Below, piece after piece: positions 1 to 4,606 of a stretch of 5,399 nucleotides of DNA. This DNA comes from Phycisphaerales bacterium. Lineage in GTDB: Bacteria > Planctomycetota > Phycisphaerae > Tepidisphaerales > Tepidisphaeraceae. Within the stretch, counting starts at the first letter, position 1; each line of letters opens with the position of its first letter. The stretch is from contig PMAK01000269.1 of the NCBI GenBank assembly GCA_003153655.1, positions 1,923 through 7,321 on the forward strand, read 5' to 3'. The notes under the pieces are model-generated. The model searched no databases, had not been told where the DNA came from, and saw nothing but the letters and a program-made list of their open reading frames with translations. Made by a program: the position numbers and the translations under genes.

Positions 1-46
1 CGGATTTCTGGTTTCGGGTTTCCCCCTAGGCGTGTAGGCTTACGCC

Positions 47-553
47 ATGCGGCACAACGCGGAAATCACCGCCTACATCGCCCTCGGTGCCAATCTCGGC
101 GACCGCGAACACAATATTCGTGCCGCTCTTTCACAATTAGAGAAAATCGAAGGCGTCTCGATTGGCCAAGTCTCAACGATGTTGGAAAACCCCGCGGTAG
201 GCGGCCCACCCAACTCGCCCCCGTTCCTCAACGCCGCCGCCGAGCTAAAAACCACGCTGGGCTCGCATGCGCTCCTGCATCATTTACTGGAAATCGAACG
301 AAAGCTGGGCCGCATCCGCCGCGACCGCTGGGAACCGCGCCCAATCGACATGGACCTGCTTCTCTATGGCGACCACATCATCAGCAGCCAGGAACTGGTG
401 GTTCCGCATCCGCTCATGCACGAGCGAAGATTCGTCCTGCAGCCGCTAGCAGAAATCGCCCCCGAAGCGGTTCACCCGGTATTGCAGATGACCATCGCCG
501 GACTGTTAGAGAACCTCTCCGGCGCAACAAATTCGCCGCCCTCTCGCTTCTAA
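47..553 (+). CDS. folK: 2-amino-4-hydroxy-6-hydroxymethyldihydropteridine pyrophosphokinase (HPPK)
   Basis: HPPK transfers pyrophosphate from ATP to 6-hydroxymethyl-7,8-dihydropterin, the step before dihydropteroate synthase in cytosolic folate synthesis. The 168-residue product matches the usual single-domain length. Visible family motifs are the N-terminal ALGANLGDR (residues 12-20), FLNAA (60-64), the EIERKLGRIR helix (82-91), and WEPRPIDMDLLLYG (95-108), whose D101 and D103 correspond to the two Mg-binding aspartates. VPHPLMHERRFVLQPLAEIAP (119-139) is the conserved C-terminal motif. The ATG at 47 gives a normal N-terminus; only a weak AGG (36-38) precedes it at 8 nt, and nearby TAG triplets (27-29, 35-37) limit upstream extension. 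No folP or folB is adjacent, so it is not in a visible folate operon. It converges on the oxidoreductase gene. The identification is firm. Confidence 0.96.
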   Translation: MRHNAEITAYIALGANLGDREHNIRAALSQLEKIEGVSIGQVSTMLENPAVGGPPNSPPFLNAAAELKTTLGSHALLHHLLEIERKLGRIRRDRWEPRPIDMDLLLYGDHIISSQELVVPHPLMHERRFVLQPLAEIAPEAVHPVLQMTIAGLLENLSGATNSPPSRF

Positions 554-598
554 CGATCAGCGCCAAAAAACAGAACTCAGTCGACTTCACCGCTTAGC

Positions 599-616
599 CG
601 CGTCGCTTGCGACGCG
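599..616. terminator. Hairpin between convergent genes, possible bidirectional terminator
   Basis: A perfect 7-bp inverted repeat, CGCGTCG and CGACGCG, encloses CTTG. The closing G-C pair makes this a G(CUUG)C tetraloop, known to be unusually stable in RNA. It lies 46 nt after the folK stop and 39 nt after the end of the oxidoreductase gene on the other strand, which suits a shared terminator. No U-tract follows directly on either strand. The only T-run, TTTTTT when read on the minus strand (565-570), is about 28 nt beyond the stem. It is therefore not a canonical intrinsic terminator and could also act as an mRNA 3'-end stabiliser. Confidence 0.5.
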
Positions 617-655
617 CGTCACCGTGACCACACAAAGGACGAAATGCAACCCAAC

Positions 656-1768
656 TCACTCATCCAACACCCCAAACGCCGCCTTCGCCGGCAGCGCCGC
701 CGGCCGCTCATACCGCGTGATCGGCTCATACGCTTTCCCATCGCGCGAAGAATCCAAAAACCCCAGCATGAGATCCAGCACCGCAAACCCCTGCTCCCCG
801 CTCGAACGCACCGGCCGCCCCTTCTGTATCGCGATCGCCATATCCGCCAATCCAACCGATCGCTCATATTGATGCGAAAAAATCGGCGGCACTTCCCTGA
901 ACTCCGCATCATCCTTCTTCCGAATCATCACCGATCCGCCAAACCCATTCGGATCAGGAGCCAGCAATGTCCCTTCAGTCCCGAAAATCGTGATCGGCGT
1001 CTTCCCGTCATAAGGCGCAAATCGCGTGGCAAAACTGGTAACAATCGTCCCAACAGCACCTTGCTCAAACTCAATCGAACCCGTGATATGATCCGGCGTC
1101 TCCACTCGAATCTTCTTCCCCTTCTTAGGCTCGCTCAAAATCGTCCGCTCCGGAATCGCTATCGACGCCAAGCCCATGATCCGCTTCACCGGCCCCAGAA
1201 AATTCAGCAGCGCCGTCAAATAATAAGGCCCCATATCCAGCATCGGCCCGCCGCCAACCTCATAGTAAAACTCCGGGCTAGGATGCCAATGCTCATGCCC
1301 CGACGACATCATATTCGCCGTGAACGCAACGGGCCGCCCGATCAAACCGTCATCAATCGCCTTCCGAGTAGTCTGCAACCCAAACCCCATAAACGTATCC
1401 GGCGCGCACCCAACCAGAAGATTCCGCTTCTTAGCCGCGGCAAGAATCGCCTGCCCATCCTCGCGCGTCACCGCCAGCGGCTTCTCCAGATAAACATGCT
1501 TCCCCGCCTCCAACGCAGCCAGCGAAACCGGCGCATGAGCCTTCGGCACAGTGAGATTCAACACCAGATCAATGGACTTGTCCTTGAGCAGTTCCTCAAC
1601 TTCAAGAACGCGCGGGATAGAAAACTCCGCCGCCCGTTTTTCCGCCGCCTGCCAGTTCAAATCCGCGCAGGCCGCCATCTCCAGCACAGGGAAATTCCGG
1701 CTGGTCTGAAAGTACCGACCGCTGATCGCCCCGCAACCAACAACGCCAACTCGAATCCGTTCGCTCAT
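656..1768 (-). CDS. Gfo/Idh/MocA-family NAD(P)-dependent oxidoreductase
   Basis: This 370-residue protein is a probable NAD(P)-dependent sugar or cyclitol dehydrogenase of the Gfo/Idh/MocA family; the substrate cannot be read from the sequence. The N-terminal Rossmann fold begins RVGVVGCGAISG, with G8, G11 and G13 forming the glycine-rich nucleotide loop. The family EKP signature is at 95-97 in YLEKPLAVT, where the lysine is normally catalytic. The C-terminal domain shows GHEHWHPSPEFYYEVGGGP (157-175) followed by LDMGPYY, where many relatives have D-x-G-x-H. No signal peptide is seen, so it is likely cytosolic. An in-frame ATG at 1846 would add 26 residues rich in Trp and Asn with no family similarity, so the ATG at 1768 just before the Rossmann fold is preferred. 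No clear Shine-Dalgarno precedes it. It is convergent with folK and divergent from fliM, so probably monocistronic. Confidence 0.93.
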   Translation of the reverse strand: MSERIRVGVVGCGAISGRYFQTSRNFPVLEMAACADLNWQAAEKRAAEFSIPRVLEVEELLKDKSIDLVLNLTVPKAHAPVSLAALEAGKHVYLEKPLAVTREDGQAILAAAKKRNLLVGCAPDTFMGFGLQTTRKAIDDGLIGRPVAFTANMMSSGHEHWHPSPEFYYEVGGGPMLDMGPYYLTALLNFLGPVKRIMGLASIAIPERTILSEPKKGKKIRVETPDHITGSIEFEQGAVGTIVTSFATRFAPYDGKTPITIFGTEGTLLAPDPNGFGGSVMIRKKDDAEFREVPPIFSHQYERSVGLADMAIAIQKGRPVRSSGEQGFAVLDLMLGFLDSSRDGKAYEPITRYERPAALPAKAAFGVLDE

Positions 1769-1777
1769 AGTCGCCAA

Positions 1778-1806
1778 ATCATACCGAAGCCAATTCCAAT
1801 TGCCGA
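1778..1806 (-). promoter_or_regulatory. Candidate sigma-70-type promoter of the oxidoreductase gene
   Basis: Read on the minus strand, TCGGCA (1806-1801, 4 of 6 to TTGACA) is separated by 17 bp from TATGAT (1783-1778, 5 of 6 to TATAAT). The expected start of transcription is only a few bases before the ATG at 1768, which also lacks a Shine-Dalgarno. The mRNA would then be leaderless or nearly so. This is a motif match only. Confidence 0.35.
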
Positions 1807-1830
1807 ATGTCAGCCAAATCTTCCAGGCTG

Positions 1831-1857
1831 TAGTATTTCCACCCAAATGTCCGATAA
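1831..1857 (+). promoter_or_regulatory. Candidate sigma-28 (FliA)-like promoter of fliM
   Basis: TCCGATAA (1850-1857) matches 7 of 8 positions of the enterobacterial sigma-28 -10 element GCCGATAA. Exactly 11 bp upstream, TAGTATTT (1831-1838) matches 5 of 8 of the -35 element TAAAGTTT. Transcription would begin about 30 nt before the fliM start codon. The overlapping GATAAT (1853-1858) is also 5 of 6 to a sigma-70 -10 box but has no good -35 partner. Finding this motif before a flagellar gene makes it more than a random match, though the -35 is weak and planctomycetal sigma-28 preferences are not known to me. Confidence 0.4.
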
Positions 1858-1877
1858 TACATACGGAATTCCACGGC

Positions 1878-1884
1878 AGGGAGG
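1878..1884 (+). promoter_or_regulatory. Strong ribosome-binding site fixing the TTG start of fliM
   Basis: AGGGAGG lies 9 nt before the TTG at 1894. It supports initiation at this non-ATG codon; starting there gives exactly the expected FliM N-terminus (MSDVLDQSEVDALL). Confidence 0.75.
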
Positions 1885-1893
1885 CCGCAAGAT

Positions 1894-2931
1894 TTGAGCG
1901 ACGTACTCGACCAATCTGAAGTAGACGCCCTGCTGGCCGCGGTGGATAACGGCGCCGCCCAGAAGGAAACCGCCGCCGGCGCCGGCTCCAAATCCAAAGC
2001 CCAGCTCGACGTATCCGTCTACGATTTCAAACGCCCGGAGCGCGTCAGCAAAGACCAGATGAGAGCCCTCTCCGCCCTCCACGAGGGCTTCGGCCGGAAT
2101 TTCGGCGCAGCCATCTCCGGCTATCTCCGCACCATCGTCGAAGTCTCCGTCGCTCACATCGAGCAACTTACATACAGCGAATTCATTCACTCGCTCCCGA
2201 ATCCGACCTGCTTCAATCTCCTGAAAGCCGAGCACCTGGATGGCCAACTCTGCCTCGAAATCAGCCCGCTGATCATCTATCCGATCGTCGATCGCCTGCT
2301 CGGCGGCAGCAATGCCGAACTCTTCATCCCGCAGCGTCCGCTGACACAGATCGAGCAGCGCCTCGTTCAGCGCATAACCGACCGCGCGACACATCATCTC
2401 TCCGAGGCCTGGAGCAATCTCACGCCGGTGACGTTCCGCGTCGAGGATTTCGAGAGCAATCCGCAGCTCGTGCAGATCGTTCCGCCGAACGAAACCGTGG
2501 TCGTGGTCGGCTTCGAGCTCAAAATGGGCAGCCGGGCCGGCACGATGGCACTGTGCATTCCGTACAACGTCATCGAGCCGATCATGGGCATGCTCGCCAC
2601 GCAGAACTGGTTCAGCTATCAGCGGAAAGGCGCGCAGGAAGACCATATTCGCCGCCTGACGCAAAACGTCAGCAATGCCCCGATCCAGCTTCGCGCGTTC
2701 CTCGCCCGCACGACGATCAAGCTGAACGATCTGCTCACGCTACAGGCTGGCGATCTGATCACCACCGAACGCGAATCAACCGAGGACGTGCTGATTCAGG
2801 TCGAAGGCAAGAACAAGTTCCAGGCCCAATTCGGCCAATATCGCGGCAAGCGCGCGATCAAGCTGACCAAAATCATTCAACAACCTATTGATGCGTCAGC
2901 AGAAAAATCGGCTGCGGGAGAAGGAAAATGA
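1894..2931 (+). CDS. fliM: Flagellar motor switch protein FliM
   Basis: FliM is the middle protein of the flagellar C-ring at the cytoplasmic face of the motor, joining FliG to FliN and binding phosphorylated CheY to switch rotation. The 345-residue product has the full architecture. The N-terminal CheY-binding peptide (LDQSEVDALLAAV, residues 5-17) is followed by a short Ala/Lys linker (18-40) and the characteristic YDFKRPERVSKDQMR (43-57). The central CheC-like domain (about 58-245) leads to a C-terminal SpoA/FliN-like domain (about 270-330: LNDLLTLQAGDLI and the GKNKFQAQFGQYRGKRAIKL stretch). The GGXG loop normally involved in FliG contact reads GGSN at 137-140. The start is TTG, supported by AGGGAGG upstream. 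No other flagellar gene is adjacent. Its stop overlaps the next gene as ATGA, implying translational coupling. The intact CheY peptide implies a chemotaxis-controlled flagellum encoded elsewhere. Confidence 0.96.
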   Translation: MSDVLDQSEVDALLAAVDNGAAQKETAAGAGSKSKAQLDVSVYDFKRPERVSKDQMRALSALHEGFGRNFGAAISGYLRTIVEVSVAHIEQLTYSEFIHSLPNPTCFNLLKAEHLDGQLCLEISPLIIYPIVDRLLGGSNAELFIPQRPLTQIEQRLVQRITDRATHHLSEAWSNLTPVTFRVEDFESNPQLVQIVPPNETVVVVGFELKMGSRAGTMALCIPYNVIEPIMGMLATQNWFSYQRKGAQEDHIRRLTQNVSNAPIQLRAFLARTTIKLNDLLTLQAGDLITTERESTEDVLIQVEGKNKFQAQFGQYRGKRAIKLTKIIQQPIDASAEKSAAGEGK

Positions 2932-3677
2932 CCCGTGCCGCGGCCCAGCGCCCGACGGCAATAGATTCCGCCGCCGGCTGGCTGAACACCTATTTCAAAC
3001 GCTCCGAACTGCCTTTGCACAGCCTGGTATTTCTTCTGCCGGCTATGGCGCTGTTTGAGATCGGAACGAATCTGAAGCCGTCCGATCCGATTGCGTTTCG
3101 GATGCTCGAGCTGTTCTTCCATCAGCTTGGGGCGAACGGGCGATTCATTCCATTCCTCTTCGTGGTGGGAATCCTCCTGATCTGGCACATCGTGCGTCAA
3201 GATCCTTGGAAGGTGCGGATAGAGACCCTCTGCGGAATGCTGTTTGAGAGCACCCTGCTCGCGATTCCGCTCCTGACGCTGGGCACGGCAGTAGCCCGCT
3301 GGAATATTCACGTGCCGCTGTTTGCCGACATGAGCACTTGGCGCGACAACGCCGTATTATCTTTGGGCGCAGGCATTTATGAAGAATTTGTTTTCAGATT
3401 GCTCCTGATGACCCTGATTTCAATGATCCTGGCCGACCTGTTGATTGTTCATAAGTCATTGTCGAATCTACTAATGGTACTCGCTTCCGCTGTTTTGTTT
3501 TCCCTATACCATTACTTGGGTGCCGAGGCATTCCAATGGCGCAGCTTCATATTTCGAACAGTTGCGGGAATCTATTTTGCGGGGCTATTTCTGACGCGTG
3601 GATTTGGCGTAACCGCTGGATGTCATATAATTTATGACATAACCATCGTTACGATCCAAGCATTTGCCCCACATTAA
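2928..3677 (+). CDS. CPBP-family intramembrane glutamic endopeptidase (CAAX protease/Abi-like)
   Basis: This 249-residue polytopic membrane protein carries all three CPBP signatures: EEFVFR (E152, E153, R157), FSLYH (F191 to H195) and HIIYD (H233 to D237). The family includes Rce1-type prenyl-protein proteases and bacterial proteins linked to bacteriocin processing or immunity; the substrate here is unknown. Hydrophobic segments near 30-47, 72-90, 103-122, 143-171, 180-197, 206-224 and 228-245 suggest six to seven membrane helices. The ATG overlaps the fliM stop by 4 nt and is preceded by GGGAGAAGG (2916-2924), so the two genes are very likely co-transcribed and coupled. Composition is uneven: the first half is about 55% GC and the part from about 3340 is near 42%, yet the catalytic motifs lie in the AT-rich half and the frame is intact. 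An effect on flagellar assembly or on an unrelated membrane substrate are both possible. Confidence 0.88.
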   Translation: MTRAAAQRPTAIDSAAGWLNTYFKRSELPLHSLVFLLPAMALFEIGTNLKPSDPIAFRMLELFFHQLGANGRFIPFLFVVGILLIWHIVRQDPWKVRIETLCGMLFESTLLAIPLLTLGTAVARWNIHVPLFADMSTWRDNAVLSLGAGIYEEFVFRLLLMTLISMILADLLIVHKSLSNLLMVLASAVLFSLYHYLGAEAFQWRSFIFRTVAGIYFAGLFLTRGFGVTAGCHIIYDITIVTIQAFAPH

Positions 3678-3690
3678 CATCTGATTATTT

Positions 3691-3720
3691 TCTACATTTT
3701 CCGTTTAAACTTTCTATAAT
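3691..3720 (+). promoter_or_regulatory. Candidate promoter with perfect TATAAT
   Basis: TATAAT (3715-3720) is a perfect -10 box. TCTACA (3691-3696, 4 of 6 to TTGACA) precedes it by 18 bp. It lies just after the CPBP stop and points toward the DUF2617-like gene, so transcription would start near 3727 and leave a leader of about 250 nt. The surrounding sequence is AT-rich, which raises the chance of a fortuitous match. Confidence 0.4.
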
Positions 3721-3774
3721 ATTCAGCGTTCTCGGGTTCAGGAGCGAGATCTTCATCGCTTAGAATTCCGTAAT

Positions 3775-3796
3775 GACCCGCCTTTGGGGGCGGGTC
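3775..3796. repeat. 8-bp GC-rich inverted repeat downstream of the CPBP gene
   Basis: GACCCGCC and GGCGGGTC form a perfect stem around TTTGGG, extendable by a G-U and an A-U pair. It could end transcription of the fliM-CPBP operon about 100 nt after the stop, but no T-run follows on either strand. It is the first strong stem of the structured intergenic region. Confidence 0.55.
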
Positions 3797-3815
3797 GTGC
3801 TTCGCATGGCGGCTC

Positions 3816-3847
3816 GGAAAGGCGCAGGCTGGATGCCTGACTTTTCC
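3816..3847. repeat. Long two-part inverted repeat
   Basis: The outer arms GGAAAGG (3816-3822) and CTTTTCC (3841-3847) pair over 7 positions including one G-U. The inner arms CAGGC (3825-3829) and GCCTG (3835-3839) pair over 5 around TGGAT. A 2x1 internal loop separates them. The G-U pair is compatible with plus-strand RNA; on the opposite strand the same position would be an A-C mismatch, which weakly favours a plus-strand transcript. Confidence 0.5.
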
Positions 3848-3898
3848 TTGAAACTCTCGCCTGTGGCGAGCATGTTTATCCGCACAGATGTAAGGCAA

Positions 3899-3930
3899 TG
3901 ACAAATTGGAACACTTTGTTCCTTTTGTCA
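3899..3930. repeat. Large near-palindrome upstream of the DUF2617-like gene
   Basis: The outer arms TGACAAA and TTTGTCA (7 bp) flank the inner arms GGAACA and TGTTCC (6 bp) around CTT. The only irregularity is TT against T between the two parts. At 32 bp in total it could be an operator for a dimeric regulator or an RNA stem. Its right arm shares bases with a further short palindrome, TCACA-A-TGTGA (3928-3938). Confidence 0.6.
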
Positions 3931-3936
3931 CAATGT

Positions 3937-3960
3937 GAAGGGGACTCCCCTTCTAGAAGG
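3937..3960. repeat. Overlapping inverted repeats before the ribosome-binding site
   Basis: GAAGGGG/CCCCTTC (3937-3953, loop ACT) overlaps a perfect 12-bp palindrome, CCTTCTAGAAGG (3949-3960). The shared CCTTC can pair with GAAGG on its left or with (G)AAGG on its right, so the two structures exclude each other. The CCCT at 3948-3951 can also pair with the AGGG of the Shine-Dalgarno at 3968-3971. Confidence 0.55.
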
Positions 3961-3967
3961 AAAGAGC

Positions 3968-3972
3968 AGGGA
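3968..3972 (+). promoter_or_regulatory. Ribosome-binding site deciding the start of the DUF2617-like gene
   Basis: AGGGA lies 7 nt before the ATG at 3980. The alternative in-frame GTG at 3935 would place the start inside overlapping palindromes, has no suitably spaced Shine-Dalgarno, and would add 15 residues unlike the rest of the protein. Confidence 0.7.
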
Positions 3973-3979
3973 CGCTAAT

Positions 3980-4531
3980 ATGAGCAACCGAACCAAACAA
4001 CGTCGATCCGGAGGACTTACCCTCCTTCTTTACCAGCGCACACTTCATCCGGAACTCTTCCGCATCCTCGCGTCCGAGCGGGTCAGCCGTCGCGCATACG
4101 AAGCCGACATCTGGCTCGTCGAGGGTGGCCACGTCATCAGCCTCATCGCCGGCAAAAATACGCTGACCGAGGTGATCGTCACCAAGAGCGAGCCGATGAC
4201 TGATCGTGGGCTTCTCCTCTCCACACCCTGTCGTGGCGAGAAATATCACGAAGACACCTACGGCAACATTCGCTACATGATCAGCACGCAGGAAGAGCAG
4301 CTGACTCAGACGCTTTACGATGCCACCAAGCACGAAATCGCCAGCTACGCCGCCAAGCGCGAACTGATGACAGCCGAAACTCCCGGCAAGCAGGATGCGG
4401 GTGGATCGCTGAGCGTATTGGACATCGAACGCCGCAGTCACGAGCTGCTCGTCCAGAGCTTCCATCTCTTCGATGAGAACCAGATGGTCATCAAGACCCA
4501 GGCGATCATCGAAGTAATGAAGAGCGCATAA
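3980..4531 (+). CDS. Probable DUF2617-family protein of unknown function
   Basis: The function is unknown. The 183-residue product resembles, from memory, the DUF2617 family found in planctomycetes and actinobacteria. The resemblance is in the N-terminal YQRTLHPELFRILASERV (18-35), the following segment EGGHVISLIAGKNTLTEVI (48-66), and the C-terminal FHLFDENQMVIKTQAIIEV (161-179). It is soluble in appearance, with no signal peptide or membrane segment; a charged, helix-prone stretch (about 103-155) links the two conserved ends. H23, E25, C84 and the charged run at 86-92 are conspicuous polar positions, but no catalytic motif can be named. The start is set by AGGGA upstream of the ATG. The gene follows the structured intergenic region and may be regulated by it. 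It converges on the H-X9-DG gene. That the gene is real is near certain; the family name is moderately sure. Confidence 0.8.
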   Translation: MSNRTKQRRSGGLTLLLYQRTLHPELFRILASERVSRRAYEADIWLVEGGHVISLIAGKNTLTEVIVTKSEPMTDRGLLLSTPCRGEKYHEDTYGNIRYMISTQEEQLTQTLYDATKHEIASYAAKRELMTAETPGKQDAGGSLSVLDIERRSHELLVQSFHLFDENQMVIKTQAIIEVMKSA

Positions 4532-4543
4532 TCTAGCCCTTTG

Positions 4544-4599
4544 CAAAGCGGCACTTGCAAGGCGGCACTTGGATAGCGCCCAGCAAATAGCGCCAATCG
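4544..4599. repeat. Degenerate 14-bp tandem repeat, four units
   Basis: Two adjacent 14-mers, CAAAGCGGCACTTG (4544-4557) and CAAGGCGGCACTTG (4558-4571), differ at one base. The next two 14-base blocks keep the phase: GATAGCGCCCAGCA (4572-4585) and AATAGCGCCAATCG (4586-4599) share ATAGCGCC at the same register. Positions 2, 5, 6, 7 and 9 are A, G, C, G and C in all four. It fills most of the 75-nt gap between two convergent genes. No good intrinsic terminator is visible there. Confidence 0.6.
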
Positions 4600-4606
4600 A
4601 CTTTCA

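Larger units (their letters stand above)
3727..3979 (+). ncRNA. Candidate structured 5' leader or small RNA
   Basis: This intergenic stretch holds no convincing gene but a dense series of inverted repeats. In order: GACCCGCC/GGCGGGTC (3775-3796, 8 bp); GGAAAGG/CTTTTCC with one G-U pair, enclosing CAGGC/GCCTG (3816-3847, 7+5 bp); CTCGCC/GGCGAG (3856-3870, 6 bp); TGACAAA/TTTGTCA enclosing GGAACA/TGTTCC (3899-3930, 7+6 bp); GAAGGGG/CCCCTTC (3937-3953, 7 bp). They follow a candidate promoter and end before a Shine-Dalgarno, as expected of a regulatory leader. I do not recognise a known riboswitch class. An independent small RNA, DNA operators or a decayed repeat element are alternatives. Confidence 0.35.

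Noticed and set aside
1769..1846. 26-residue N-terminal extension of the oxidoreductase
   Set aside because: The added residues do not resemble the family, whose Rossmann fold normally begins within the first ten residues, and they would cover the candidate promoter.
644..1897. Long plus-strand open frame of 417 codons opposite the oxidoreductase gene
   Set aside because: It lies antisense to a well-supported gene and its translation is dominated by Arg, Pro and His, as expected from reading the opposite strand of a GC-rich gene. It shows no recognisable motif, and it ends only at the fliM start.
1810..2664. Minus-strand open frame of 284 codons opposite fliM
   Set aside because: It overlaps clear FliM coding sequence throughout, shows no family motif and is best explained by codon bias in fliM.
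3703..3710. GTTTAAAC palindrome
   Set aside because: It is a short AT-rich palindrome with no partner element, likely coincidental in this composition.
3730..3749. GGTTCA-containing hairpin resembling a tRNA T-arm
   Set aside because: The 5-bp stem has a 10-nt loop instead of seven, and no acceptor, D or anticodon arm can be drawn around it.
3692..3931. Minus-strand open frame of 79 codons in the gap after the CPBP gene
   Set aside because: It would start at GTG with no Shine-Dalgarno, its start lies in a palindrome, and the translation is low in hydrophobic core residues with no recognisable motif. The inverted repeats explain the region better. It is the only small frame here that might deserve a homology search.
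3935..3979. GTG-initiated N-terminal extension of the DUF2617-like protein
   Set aside because: The ATG at 3980 has a correctly spaced AGGGA, and the 15 extra residues come from palindromic non-coding sequence.
3953..4546. Minus-strand open frame of 197 codons opposite the DUF2617-like gene
   Set aside because: The plus-strand frame has a good ribosome-binding site and family-like segments; the antisense frame has neither.
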